64,000 bases of DNA from Clostridiaceae bacterium (GCA_902363375.1 CABIZX010000001.1:434001-498000), one strand, 5' to 3'. Positions 52,912-61,765 are shown, counted from the first letter of the stretch. Made by a program: numbers and translations. The notes: generated by a model from the letters alone, not told the origin.

Positions 52912-54552
52912 ATGGAGAATAAAATGTTTTGTTTCCAATGTCAAGAGGCAGCAGGTTGCACAGGATGTACTGTAAGAGGGGTTTGTGGTAAAACACCTGA
53001 CCTTGCAAAACTTCAGGACTTATTAATATATACTACAAGAGGTCTATCAGAGATTGCTACAAAAGCTAGAGAAGAGGGAGTAGTTGTTTCTAATATAGTA
53101 AATAGAGCTGTAACTATGAATCTTTTCACTACTATCACAAATGCAAACTTTGATAATGCCGTATTCTATAAAATGATTAAGGAAACTTTAAGCCTTAAAG
53201 CTGAGTTACTTTCAAAATTAAATAATAAAGAAGAGTTAAGTGAAGCAGCATTATGGACAGCCTCTACAGAAGCAGAAATGGATGCAAAATCTGGAACAGT
53301 TGGAGTATTAGCTACTGAAAATGAAGATATCAGAAGTTTAAGAGAGATGATAACTTACGGTCTAAAAGGATTATCAGCATACATGAAACATGCTAATGCG
53401 TTAGGATATGAAGATGAAGCTATCTGTGCATTCATGCAAAAGGCTTTAGCTGCAACAGCAGATAATAACATGACAGTAGATGAATATATAGCTTTAACAT
53501 TAGAAACAGGTAAATTTGGAGTAGATGGTATGGCATTACTTGATAAAGCTAATACTGAAAGCTATGGAAATCCGGAAATAACAAAGGTAAATATAGGAGT
53601 AAGCAATAAGCCTGGAATTCTTGTATCAGGACATGATCTAAAAGATTTAGAGCAATTATTAATCCAAACTGAAGGAACAGGAGTAGATGTATATACTCAC
53701 TCAGAGATGTTACCAGCTCACTATTATCCAGCATTTAAAAAGTACTCTCACTTCATAGGAAACTATGGAAATGCATGGTGGAAACAAACAGAAGAATTTG
53801 AGAGCTTTAATGGGCCAATCCTTATGACTACTAACTGTATAGTACCACCTAAGGATAGCTATAAAGGTAGAGTATTTACTACAGGTGCTGCAGGATATAC
53901 AGGATGTACTCATATTGAAGCTGATGAAAATGGAAATAAAGATTTTTCTGCAATAATAGAATTAGCAAAATCTTGTGAAGCTCCAATAGAAATTGAACAT
54001 GGAGAAATCATTGGAGGATTTGCACACAATCAAGTATTAGCCTTAGCTGATAAAATTGTAGAAGCAGTAAAAACAGGAGCTATAAAGAAATTCTTTGTAA
54101 TGGCAGGTTGTGATGGTAGACAAAAGAAGAGAGAATACTACACTGACTTTGCAAAAGCACTACCACAAGACACTGTAATACTAACTGCAGGTTGTGCAAA
54201 ATACAAGTATAATAAATTAGACTTAGGAGATATTGGAGGAATTCCAAGAGTTTTAGATGCAGGTCAATGTAATGACTCATACTCATTAGCATTAATTGCC
54301 TTAAAATTAAAAGAAGTATTTGAATTAGAAGATATAAATGATTTACCAATAGCATTTAATATTGCATGGTATGAGCAAAAGGCTGTAATAGTTCTATTAT
54401 CTCTATTATATTTAGGAGTTAAGAATATTCATTTAGGACCAACACTTCCAGCATTCTTATCACCAAATGTAGCTAAAGTTTTAGTTGAAAACTTTGGAAT
54501 TGGTGGAATAACTAATGTAGAAGATGATATGAAAATGTTCATGGAAATGTAA
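52912..54552 (+). CDS. hcp: Hybrid cluster protein (hydroxylamine/NO reductase)
   Basis: Fe-S protein with a hybrid [4Fe-2S-2O] cluster, implicated in NO and hydroxylamine detoxification. The 546 residues start with the class I cluster motif C7-x2-C10-x8-C19-x5-C25. Hybrid-cluster ligands appear in [16 protein letters not shown], [23 protein letters not shown] and [10 protein letters not shown] segments toward the C-terminus. It follows an Hcp-type regulator and operator, so induction under nitrosative stress is expected. Confidence 0.95.
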   Translation: MENKMFCFQCQEAAGCTGCTVRGVCGKTPDLAKLQDLLIYTTRGLSEIATKAREEGVVVSNIVNRAVTMNLFTTITNANFDNAVFYKMIKETLSLKAELLSKLNNKEELSEAALWTASTEAEMDAKSGTVGVLATENEDIRSLREMITYGLKGLSAYMKHANALGYEDEAICAFMQKALAATADNNMTVDEYIALTLETGKFGVDGMALLDKANTESYGNPEITKVNIGVSNKPGILVSGHDLKDLEQLLIQTEGTGVDVYTHSEMLPAHYYPAFKKYSHFIGNYGNAWWKQTEEFESFNGPILMTTNCIVPPKDSYKGRVFTTGAAGYTGCTHIEADENGNKDFSAIIELAKSCEAPIEIEHGEIIGGFAHNQVLALADKIVEAVKTGAIKKFFVMAGCDGRQKKREYYTDFAKALPQDTVILTAGCAKYKYNKLDLGDIGGIPRVLDAGQCNDSYSLALIALKLKEVFELEDINDLPIAFNIAWYEQKAVIVLLSLLYLGVKNIHLGPTLPAFLSPNVAKVLVENFGIGGITNVEDDMKMFMEM

Positions 54553-54607
54553 TTGAATAAATTATATTTATAGCTAAACCCAAAGTAAACCTAATATATA
54601 ACTTGTT

Positions 54608-54646
54608 AAAAATGGTAACTAAAACATTGTTTTAGTTACCATTTTT
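54608..54646. terminator. Bidirectional terminator between hcp and the minus-strand gene
   Basis: AAAATGGTAACTAAAACA and TGTTTTAGTTACCATTTT form an 18-bp stem with a minimal loop, with A and T runs at the ends. Confidence 0.9.
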
Positions 54647-54679
54647 ATTAGTTTATCATATTATACAACTTAGCAAATA

Positions 54680-55006
54680 TTATTTAAGACGAGATTCAAT
54701 CCAAGCTAGAGCACCTGGGTGCATAGATCCATCATTATCTAAAGTAACCTGAGAAATAAAAAAGACTTCATTGTCTTCTTTTACTTCGTCTAAAGATAAT
54801 TTTATATCTCTAGCATTCATTTCAGTATGTAAAAGAAAAGTAGTTGGCATAATGTTTGCCCAAGCTCCTAAAGATTTAATTTTTCTAGGTAAATTACTGT
54901 GATGATGATGGTGCTCGTGGCTGCAATTTTCGTCATGTTCATCATCGTGATCGCAGTCATGGTGATGAGTTTCAGCTATATAATAAGTTATTTGATATAC
55001 TGACAT
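54680..55006 (-). CDS. Small ferredoxin-fold protein with His-rich loop
   Basis: A 108-residue protein. The first strand (MSVYQITYYIA) and the part from IKSLGAWANIMPTTFLLHTE onward resemble the small SinR-like/Cas2-fold family (pattern: Y-I-Y, IKSLGxWxxxxxxTWLV, then an LLVIEV-type strand). Between them lies an insert of about 24 residues with eleven His, two Cys and many Asp/Glu (residues 13-36), which looks made for binding divalent metal. Family assignment is tentative. AGGAGG precedes the minus-strand ATG; there is no CRISPR array nearby. Confidence 0.6.
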   Translation of the reverse strand: MSVYQITYYIAETHHHDCDHDDEHDENCSHEHHHHHSNLPRKIKSLGAWANIMPTTFLLHTEMNARDIKLSLDEVKEDNEVFFISQVTLDNDGSMHPGALAWIESRLK

Positions 55007-55234
55007 TTTATTACCTCCTCTATATAAATTTGTGTTATTTAATATGTATTATACATAAGGTGAAAGTGATTTGCAATTAATAATCACTTTGAATCATTGA
55101 AATAAAAAAAATCTTGTATGATTTAGAAATTCACTATATATGAATGTAAGATGAATATATTTTATGGTATTTACAATCTGATTAATGTATGGTATATTGA
55201 TGGTAAAGAATTACAATAAAAGGAGCGGTATGAA

Positions 55235-55306
55235 ATGAAAAATTTATTTATAATTTTAAAGAAATCTGATAAAATCCATACTGCTTATAGTTATAAAGCT
55301 ATTTAA
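55235..55306 (+). CDS. Leader peptide ORF 1 upstream of hflX
   Basis: A 23-residue ORF with an AAAAGGAG box and a terminator 44 nt after its stop. It is overlapped by a second start (ATG AAA TGA at 55230) that would encode only Met-Lys. The peptide is hydrophobic then basic (FIILKKSDK...). The layout of short ORF, then terminator, then structural gene resembles ribosome-stalling attenuators of antibiotic-resistance genes. Expression is inferred. Confidence 0.5.
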   Translation: MKNLFIILKKSDKIHTAYSYKAI

Positions 55307-55349
55307 GACTTTATTTATGTAATTTATAATATTTTAATTAAGTAATTAT

Positions 55350-55399
55350 AATACCTTGAGCAGAGAAATGGATACTTTTCTATGCCAAGGTATTTTTTT
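55350..55399 (+). terminator. Terminator inside the hflX leader
   Basis: AATACCTTG and CAAGGTATT form the base, GCAGAGAAA and TTTTCTATGC extend it, and T7 follows. It stands about 330 nt upstream of hflX and would stop the leader transcript unless prevented. Confidence 0.88.
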
Positions 55400-55508
55400 A
55401 TTATTAGTTTATGCTTAGAGTAATATATTAAGTATTTATATAGTTTCTTAATATGAATTTTAAGTCTAAACTTTTATTAAATTATTTAAGATTATGGAGG
55501 CGTTTAAG

Positions 55509-55553
55509 ATGAGAATTAAGAGTGGAATTTTTAGTGTTAGACTAAGAGGTTAG
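55509..55553 (+). CDS. Leader peptide ORF 2 upstream of hflX, with RLR motif
   Basis: A 14-residue ORF, MRIKSGIFSVRLRG, with GGAGG 8 nt before its ATG. Arg-Leu-Arg near the end matches the +x+ macrolide-arrest motif known from ErmD-type leader peptides, and GIFS recalls the start of the ErmC leader. This is strong circumstantial support for drug-dependent ribosome stalling, but it is not proof. Confidence 0.6.
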   Translation: MRIKSGIFSVRLRG

Positions 55554-55715
55554 AAGGCGGGTTTATGGGTTGCCTTAAATGTGGCTATCTAAATATAAGT
55601 TTAGATAGTAGAATTTACTCCATATGTATTATGGAGATTTCTTTAAAGAAGTTAACTTTAAAGTTAAAATTCTATAATCATGAGTCCGTACTATAGGAAG
55701 TAAAATAGTATGATT
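55554..55715 (+). promoter_or_regulatory. Array of stem-loops between leader ORF 2 and hflX
   Basis: Successive inverted repeats: AAGGC/GCCTT (55554-55575), CTATCTAAA/TTTAGATAG (55584-55608), CTCCATA/TATGGAG (55618-55636), CTTTAAAG/CTTTAAAG (55641-55663) and ACTAT/ATAGT (55690-55710), the last next to the hflX ribosome-binding site. None has a good T run, so translational control is more likely here than termination. Confidence 0.5.
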
Positions 55716-55731
55716 AAAGGAGATTATGGAA

Positions 55732-56979
55732 ATGGGAAGAAAAGGAATAGTAGTAGGAATAAATATAAATAATGAAAGTGGATTTGAAGAATCTATAGTT
55801 GAACTTAAGAATTTATGTATGGCATGTGATATTGAAGTTATAGGAGGAATTATACAAAATTCAAAACAAATCAATAAGGCGCACTATATAGGAAGTGGAA
55901 AGCTTGATGAATTGAAATTTTTAGTAAATAGTGAAGAAGCAGATATAGTAATTTTCAATAATGAACTATCATCATCTCAATTAAGAAATATAGAAAAGGC
56001 TATAGAATGTGAAGTTATTGATAGAACTGCACTAATACTAGATATATTTGCAGAAAGAGCAAAAACTAGAGAAGCAAAACTTCAGGTAGAGGTAGCAAGA
56101 CTTCAGTATTTGTTACCAAGATTAATTGGAGCTAATGAAAATCTAGGACGTCAAAGTGGTGGTGTAGGAACTAAAAACAAAGGTACTGGAGAGAAAAAGT
56201 TAGAACTTGATCGTAGAAAGATTGAAGCAAAGGTGGCTGCACTAAATAAAGAGCTTGAAGAGTTAAAGTATCAAAGGAAAACACAACGTAATTTAAGAAG
56301 AAAATCTAGTGTACCAAGAATAGCATTAGTAGGATATACGAATGCAGGAAAATCATCTATCATGAATAGTATGATAGATATCTTTAGAGATGGTGAAGAA
56401 AAAAAGGTTTTTGAAAAGGATATGCTCTTTGCAACATTGGAAACCTCCGTAAGAAGTATAAAGCTACAAGATAATAAAAAATTTTTATTATCTGATACAG
56501 TAGGGTTTGTAAGCAATTTGCCCCATAATTTAATAAAGGCCTTTCGCTCTACTTTAGAGGAGGTTTGTGAAGCAGATTTACTACTTCACGTTGTAGATAT
56601 TTCTAACCCAGATTATAAAAATCATCTTGAGGTGACAAATGATACTTTAAAAGAAATAGGAGCAGAAGGCATTCCTATGGTTTATGTTTATAATAAAATT
56701 GATTTACTAGATGAGTATGTAACTGATGAAGATGGAGTTTATATATCAGCAAAGAAGAAATTAGGAATGGATAAACTTATAGAGGTTATATCTAGTAAGG
56801 TATTTGATGACTATATAAATTGTAATATGTTTATACCTTATGACAAGGGAAGTATATTGTCTTATTTAAATGATAATGCAAAAATTATAGAGAGAAAATA
56901 CAAGGGTGATGGGACTGAGATATATGTTGAATGTTCTAATTTAGATTATGAAAAATATAAGGAATATGTAAGAGTATAG
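55732..56979 (+). CDS. hflX: Ribosome-splitting GTPase HflX
   Basis: GTPase that splits stalled ribosomes in stress; some relatives give macrolide and lincosamide resistance. The 415 residues have the HflX N-terminal domain (GGIIQNSKQINKAHYIGSGK), a glycine-rich linker (IGANENLGRQSGGVGTKNKGTGEKKLE in part), a coiled coil, and the G domain: G1 GYTNAGKSSI near 201, G3 DTVGF near 254, G4 YNKIDL near 319. ATG 55732 is preferred because AGGAG lies 9 nt before it; ATG 55726 is only 3 nt away. The long leader with short ORFs suggests induction by translation inhibitors. Confidence 0.93.
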   Translation: MGRKGIVVGININNESGFEESIVELKNLCMACDIEVIGGIIQNSKQINKAHYIGSGKLDELKFLVNSEEADIVIFNNELSSSQLRNIEKAIECEVIDRTALILDIFAERAKTREAKLQVEVARLQYLLPRLIGANENLGRQSGGVGTKNKGTGEKKLELDRRKIEAKVAALNKELEELKYQRKTQRNLRRKSSVPRIALVGYTNAGKSSIMNSMIDIFRDGEEKKVFEKDMLFATLETSVRSIKLQDNKKFLLSDTVGFVSNLPHNLIKAFRSTLEEVCEADLLLHVVDISNPDYKNHLEVTNDTLKEIGAEGIPMVYVYNKIDLLDEYVTDEDGVYISAKKKLGMDKLIEVISSKVFDDYINCNMFIPYDKGSILSYLNDNAKIIERKYKGDGTEIYVECSNLDYEKYKEYVRV

Positions 56980-57027
56980 GTAGTAGTAAAAGATTTAATA
57001 TAGAATAAATATAGTGAGATTGTAAGG

Positions 57028-57068
57028 ATAGTCTAGTTCATTTTAGTTTAGATGAACTAGGCTATTTT
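57028..57068 (+). terminator. Terminator after hflX
   Basis: ATAGTCTAGTTCA pairs with TGAACTAGGCTAT (one wobble) around a 12-nt loop; TTTT follows. Confidence 0.82.
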
Positions 57069-57168
57069 ACATAGTTGTGCTTAAAAAATTTATAGATTAT
57101 ATATAGTTTTAAAGTTGAGTATTATAGGGTATTATATAAGTAATTGAAATTTGGTAAGGAGAGAAGAT

Positions 57169-58374
57169 ATGGCAAAGGTTATAGTTGTTGGAGGAGGGCC
57201 AGCAGGAATAATGGCAGCTCTTAGTGCATCTCAAAATAATGAAGTGCTATTAATTGAAAGAAATAATGAAATTGGTAAAAAGCTGAAGCTTACAGGTGGT
57301 GGAAGATGTAATATAACAAATAATAGACCAATTGAAGAGCTCTTTAATAAGGTCGTGAATAACAGAAAATTTTTATATAGCGCTTTTTATACATTTTCAA
57401 ATGAGGATTTATTAGAGTATTTTTCAAAAAATAACCTAGAATATAAGGTTGAATATGATGAAAAAGTATATACAAAAAATGATAAAGCTGATGATGTGAT
57501 AGATGTTCTAAAAAATGATCTTTTAAAACAAGGGGTACAAATTTTATATAACACTACTGTTGAAGATTTAATAATTGAAGATAGTACCATAAAAGGCGTT
57601 GTTACTAACAAAAATGAGAGAGTAATAGGTGATAAAATTATAGTGACAACAGGAGGAAAGAGTCACCCAGCCACTGGATCAGATGGAATTATGTACAGTA
57701 TACTAAGTAAATATGGACATACTATAAAACCACTATATCCAGCATTGATCCCATTAGTTATAAAAGAAGAATTTGTAAAAAATCTTCAAGGAGTGTCTAT
57801 GAAGGAAGTAGAGCTTAAGACAAAAATAAAAAAGAAAACGATAAAGATAATTGGTGATATTATATTTACTCATTTTGGAATATCAGGACCAGGAGTTTTA
57901 AAATTTTCTTCATACATAAATAAGTATTTAGATAATGGTGACATAGAGATTACTTTAGACTTTTTAGAAAATAAATCTAAAGAGGAGTTATCAGATATTA
58001 TTAGAAGTAATCCTAATAAGGATATATTAAATAACCTAAAGGGAATTTTACCTCAAAATTTTATAAAAGAAATATTAAATTTATTAGGGTTAGCAGAGAC
58101 TAAGCCTAGAGATTTGAGGAAAGAGGATGAGAGGAAGCTAATAGATTATATAAAAGAAATGAAGCTTACTGTCAGAGAAACTCTAACTATAAAAGCTGCA
58201 ATGGTAACTAGTGGTGGAGTAGATGTAAAAGAAATAAACTCTTCAACTATGGAGTCTAAAATAATAAAAAATCTATTTCTTGCGGGAGAAGTTATTGATG
58301 TAGATGCAGAAACTGGAGGATATAATCTTCAAATTGCATTTTCTACAGGATATTTAGCAGGTAGTGATTTATAA
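57169..58374 (+). CDS. NAD(P)/FAD-dependent oxidoreductase (HI0933/YhiN family)
   Basis: A 401-residue flavoprotein. The N-terminal FAD-binding motif is VVGGGPAGIMAALSA near 5, followed by KLKLTGGGRCNITN near 37, TTGGKSHPATGSDG near 166 and the C-terminal FLAGEVIDVDAETGGYNLQIAFSTG in part, all hallmarks of the HI0933/YhiN (BaiN-like) family. The substrate is unknown. ATG 57169 follows AAGGAGAG; an upstream in-frame start exists at 57151. Confidence 0.9.
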   Translation: MAKVIVVGGGPAGIMAALSASQNNEVLLIERNNEIGKKLKLTGGGRCNITNNRPIEELFNKVVNNRKFLYSAFYTFSNEDLLEYFSKNNLEYKVEYDEKVYTKNDKADDVIDVLKNDLLKQGVQILYNTTVEDLIIEDSTIKGVVTNKNERVIGDKIIVTTGGKSHPATGSDGIMYSILSKYGHTIKPLYPALIPLVIKEEFVKNLQGVSMKEVELKTKIKKKTIKIIGDIIFTHFGISGPGVLKFSSYINKYLDNGDIEITLDFLENKSKEELSDIIRSNPNKDILNNLKGILPQNFIKEILNLLGLAETKPRDLRKEDERKLIDYIKEMKLTVRETLTIKAAMVTSGGVDVKEINSSTMESKIIKNLFLAGEVIDVDAETGGYNLQIAFSTGYLAGSDL

Positions 58375-58450
58375 AGGTTTAAACAATCAATATATAAATA
58401 ATAAAATGTATGATATAATAATTATTATTAGATAGGATAAGGAGAGTATT

Positions 58451-59026
58451 ATGAGTAATAAGGTAGTTTTATTATATGAAAATGGACAATACAGTATATC
58501 TATAAATGATACTGTTATAGATACTTATGATGATATAGAAGAGTCTTTTGAAAAATTTAAAATGGTAATAAAAAATAACTCAGTAGCTAAGACTACTACT
58601 TGGGAAAGTATTGAGGAGGGGCTAAAAGGAGTTACGGACAGCAGATTAGAAGTAAATAATGAATATAAAACTATCTCTTTTGAATCTATGAGATATTTCT
58701 ACAATACAGGAAAAGTATTTTATATAAAAAATGGTGAAATGATAGAACTTATAAGGGGATATAATTTATTCTACTTTACTTTAACTATGGTTTTAGAGGG
58801 AAAAGTTCAAAGTTGTGAAGACATATTAGATTTTTGTAAAGAGGTTCTGGAGAGTAAGATTACCTATGGAGTTAATGATACAAGTATATTAGTTTCATCA
58901 GCTGCTTTTAACTATGGATATGCAGAATATAATTTTAGTAGTGGAAAAATTAATAAAGGAGCATCTATAGAAAAAAGTAGTTTTGATGAATTTAAAGGAT
59001 ATGTGTTAAGTATAATTAAAAGATAA
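58451..59026 (+). CDS. Uncharacterised protein
   Basis: A 191-residue soluble protein that I do not recognise. No signal peptide, TM helix or catalytic motif is visible; composition is acidic with alternating strands and helices. AAGGAG precedes the ATG. It lies 76 nt after the flavoprotein and may be co-transcribed, and its stop is just before the T-box promoter. Confidence 0.7.
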   Translation: MSNKVVLLYENGQYSISINDTVIDTYDDIEESFEKFKMVIKNNSVAKTTTWESIEEGLKGVTDSRLEVNNEYKTISFESMRYFYNTGKVFYIKNGEMIELIRGYNLFYFTLTMVLEGKVQSCEDILDFCKEVLESKITYGVNDTSILVSSAAFNYGYAEYNFSSGKINKGASIEKSSFDEFKGYVLSIIKR

Positions 59027-59048
59027 TTCATAAAAATTCAAAAAAATC

Positions 59049-59080
59049 TTGACATTGGTTTATTTTGGAGATAATATAAT
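59049..59080 (+). promoter_or_regulatory. Promoter of the T-box transcript
   Basis: TTGACA (59049-59054) followed by overlapping -10 candidates TAATAT (59072-59077, 17 bp) and TATAAT (59075-59080, 20 bp). Confidence 0.6.
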
Positions 59081-59086
59081 AAACAT

Positions 59087-59374
59087 ATAAATTCAAGAAA
59101 TTCTATGAAGAGAAGAAGTAAGTAGTATTTTTGTTCCACAGAGAGTTGGTATTTTGCTGAAAGCCAATGTTCAATGTACAACTGAAAATCATCTCTGAGA
59201 AGCAACACCGAAATATTTTAGTAGGTTTTGCCGGAGTTTTTCACCGTTAAAAGAAAAGCGTATTGATGGATACGTGACTAAGTGTTGTAAGTTTATTATT
59301 ATTTATTTACTTACAGAATTAGGGTGGTAACGCGGTTTAACCCGTCCCTTGTTTTTCAAGGGACGGTTTTTTTT
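59087..59374 (+). ncRNA. T-box leader, probable isoleucine specificity
   Basis: Stem I shows the usual AGTA (59119), AGAGAG (59140), GGT...GCTGAAAGCC apical block and closing TCTCTG. In the specifier loop, GAAA-ATC-A places codon ATC (59188-59190), matching tRNA-Ile. The T-box AGGGTGGTAACGCGG (59321-59335) pairs partly with the terminator CCGTCCCTTG/CAAGGGACGG followed by T8. Uncharged tRNA-Ile should permit read-through into brnQ. Confidence 0.92.
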
Positions 59375-59493
59375 ATTTAATTAGAAATATAAAGTATATA
59401 TGTTGTTTAACAGAGACATGGAATAAGTTTTGAATATATATTACCACTTAGTGATAAGTTAAAATTCTAATTAAGTAAAAAGGGGGAGATAGT

Positions 59494-59523
59494 ATGGATA
59501 TTGATGGTGACATTATTATTTAA
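59494..59523 (+). CDS. Possible Ile-rich mini-ORF before brnQ
   Basis: ATG after AGGGGGAGATAGT encodes MDIDGDIII and stops 38 nt before brnQ. Four of nine residues are Ile. The same AGGGGGAGATAG ribosome-binding sequence is repeated before brnQ. Translation is not shown. Confidence 0.3.
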   Translation: MDIDGDIII

Positions 59524-59561
59524 TATAAAATTTATACTATATAAACCAGGGGGAGATAGCA

Positions 59562-60896
59562 GTGAATAATTTATCAAAAAAAGATTTAGTATTTATAAGC
59601 TTAATGCTTTTTTCATTATTTTTTGGAGCAGGAAATTTAATATTTCCACCATTTTTAGGGCAATTAGCAGGAAAAGCTACATGGATTTCTATGCTTGGAT
59701 TTCTAACAACAGCAGTGGGATTCCCAGTCTTAGGAATAGTGGCAGTTGCTCAATCAGGTGGATTACATAATTTGGCTAAAAGAGTTAATCCTATGTTTGC
59801 AAATATATTTACAGTATTAATTTATTTATCAATAGGACCTTGCTTAGGAATTCCTAGAGCTGGAAGTTTGCCTTTTGAAATGGCTGTATCACCATACTTG
59901 CCAAGTGGTACCTCAAAGGCGTTAGCTTTACTCATATTTACTTTAATATTCTTTTCAATAGCATATTGGCTTTCATTAACTCCTTCCAAATTAGTGAATC
60001 GTATGGGAAAGATGTTAACACCAACTTTATTAGTGTTAATTGGTATAGTGTTTATAGCATCAATTTTTAAACCAATGGGTAGCTATGGAGCTACTGCAGA
60101 TGCATATGCTAAATCTCCTTTTGTCAAAGGATTTTTAGATGGATATTTGACCATGGATACTATAGCTGCTTTAAATTTTGGAATAGTTATAGCTGCAGCT
60201 ATAAAGTCTATGGGAGTTAAGAATGAAAAAGTAATTATTTCCACTTCTATAAAAGCAGGAATAGTTGCAGGAATGTTATTAGTAATTATTTATGCTATGT
60301 TAGCACATTTAGGAGCAGCTAGTGGGAGCCGATTTGAAATTACTGAAAATGGTGCTCAAACCTTAACGAATATAATGACTTATATTTTTGGAAAACCAGG
60401 GGCAGTATTATTAGCAATAATATTTACATTAGCATGTCTTACAACTTGTGTAGGACTTATAACGTCATGTAGTCAATATTTCTCAGCGCTAAATAGTAGG
60501 TTAAGTTATAAAAGTTATGTTAAAATATTGACTCTTTTTAGTATGATTATAGCCAATATGGGATTAAATAAAATTCTCTCCATATCAGTACCTATGTTGA
60601 ATGCAATTTATCCCATAGCTATAGTACTTATAATTCTTGCTATGTTAGATAAGCTATTTAAGGGAAATTTAACAGTATATTCATTAACAGTATTATTTAC
60701 TGGACTAGTGAGTGTATCTGATGCCTTAATACAGGTTGGAGTAGATTTGGGGTTAATTAATAGACTACTTAGTAAGTTGCCTTTACATACAGAGGGATTA
60801 GGATGGATAATTCCTGCATTAATTGGTATAGTACTAGGATATTTATTTAATGTTGTTAAATATAAATTGAGTTATAGAGATATAAGTGAGATATAA
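59562..60896 (+). CDS. brnQ: Branched-chain amino acid transporter BrnQ
   Basis: A 444-residue membrane protein of the LIVCS family with about twelve TM helices, importing Leu, Ile and Val with Na+ or H+. The N-terminal FFGAGNLIFPPFLGQLAG block near 20 and PRAGSLPFEMA near 105 are diagnostic. It starts at GTG behind AGGGGGAG. Control by an Ile-specifying T-box fits import on isoleucine shortage. Confidence 0.94.
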   Translation: MNNLSKKDLVFISLMLFSLFFGAGNLIFPPFLGQLAGKATWISMLGFLTTAVGFPVLGIVAVAQSGGLHNLAKRVNPMFANIFTVLIYLSIGPCLGIPRAGSLPFEMAVSPYLPSGTSKALALLIFTLIFFSIAYWLSLTPSKLVNRMGKMLTPTLLVLIGIVFIASIFKPMGSYGATADAYAKSPFVKGFLDGYLTMDTIAALNFGIVIAAAIKSMGVKNEKVIISTSIKAGIVAGMLLVIIYAMLAHLGAASGSRFEITENGAQTLTNIMTYIFGKPGAVLLAIIFTLACLTTCVGLITSCSQYFSALNSRLSYKSYVKILTLFSMIIANMGLNKILSISVPMLNAIYPIAIVLIILAMLDKLFKGNLTVYSLTVLFTGLVSVSDALIQVGVDLGLINRLLSKLPLHTEGLGWIIPALIGIVLGYLFNVVKYKLSYRDISEI

Positions 60897-60949
60897 AATT
60901 TATATATGAAAGCATTAAAGGAAGAACTTAATAAAACTATAAAAAAGTG

Positions 60950-60980
60950 TTGACATTAACGGTGCGTAAATCTGTATAGT
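60950..60980 (+). promoter_or_regulatory. MerR-type promoter with 19-bp spacer
   Basis: TTGACA (60950-60955) and TATAGT (60975-60980) are separated by 19 bp holding the near-palindrome TTAACGGTGCGTAA. Long spacers with a dyad are the mark of promoters twisted open by MerR-family activators, so the tipA-like gene is likely autoregulated. Confidence 0.8.
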
Positions 60981-61003
60981 TATTATTAAAGGAGTGATAA
61001 AAC

Positions 61004-61765
61004 ATGGAATATACAGTGCAAAAGTTAGGAAAGTTAGCAGGAGTTAGTACAAGAACCCTAAGATATTATGATGAAATAGGAATTCTTAAGCCGGCAAGAA
61101 TTAGTTCATCAGGATATAGAATTTATGGAGAAAAAGAAATAAATAGATTACAACAAATATTATTCTATAGAGAATTAGGGGTTACTTTAGGAGAAATAAA
61201 AAATATTATAGATGATTCTTCCTTTGATGAATTTAATGCACTGATAGAACATCGTCAAAAGCTCCTTGAAAAAAGAAGTCAAATAGACTTATTACTAGCT
61301 AATGTTGAAAAAACAATAGCTAGTAGGAGAGGAGATGCAAAAATGAGCAATAAAGAGAAATTTGAAGGATTTAAGCAAAAACTAATAGATGAGAATGAAA
61401 AAAACTATGGTAAGGAAATAAGAGAAAAATATGGGAATGAAGAAGTAAATAAGTCTAATACAAAGTTACAGGGTATGTCAGAGAAAGAGTATGAGGAAGT
61501 AACTAGTTTAGCAGAAGAAATTATGACTACATTAGAAGAAGCTTTTAAAACTGGAGATCCAGCTGGGGAGTTAGCTCAAAAAACTGCTGAATTACATCGT
61601 AAATGGATAAGCTACTATTGGAGTAGTTATAGTAAAGAAGCGCATGCAGGGCTTGCACAGATGTATGTGGCTGATGAAAGATTTACTGCTTATTATGATG
61701 CAAAACAACCAGGAATGGCTGCTTTCTTAAGAGATGCTATACTTATATATACTGGAATTAACTAA
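61004..61765 (+). CDS. TipA-like MerR regulator with TipAS drug-binding domain
   Basis: A 253-residue regulator. The N-terminal MerR winged helix (YTVQKLGKLAGVSTRTLRYYDEIGIL) and coiled coil (about 80-112) lead to a C-terminal TipAS domain (about 125-253; AELHRKWISYYW, LAQMYVADERFTAYYD), which in TipA covalently or tightly binds thiopeptide-type drugs. An internal start at 61343 would give the drug-binding domain alone. No adjacent target gene is obvious apart from itself. Confidence 0.92.
   Translation: MEYTVQKLGKLAGVSTRTLRYYDEIGILKPARISSSGYRIYGEKEINRLQQILFYRELGVTLGEIKNIIDDSSFDEFNALIEHRQKLLEKRSQIDLLLANVEKTIASRRGDAKMSNKEKFEGFKQKLIDENEKNYGKEIREKYGNEEVNKSNTKLQGMSEKEYEEVTSLAEEIMTTLEEAFKTGDPAGELAQKTAELHRKWISYYWSSYSKEAHAGLAQMYVADERFTAYYDAKQPGMAAFLRDAILIYTGIN
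61343..61765 (+). other. Probable internal translation start giving a TipAS-like short form
   Basis: In-frame ATG (Met114 of the long form) is preceded by GGAGAGGAG ending 8 nt upstream, a better ribosome-binding site than most genes here have. The product would be 140 residues, close to Streptomyces TipAS, which is made in excess as a drug sink. Inferred from sequence only. Confidence 0.6.

Noticed and set aside
53549..54355. Minus-strand frames within hcp
   Set aside because: Leucine/serine-rich shadow frames of a highly conserved coding sequence.
54680..55006. CRISPR-associated Cas2
   Set aside because: There is no repeat-spacer array or other cas gene in the window; the resemblance is only to the small SinR/Cas2-like fold, so no CRISPR call is made.
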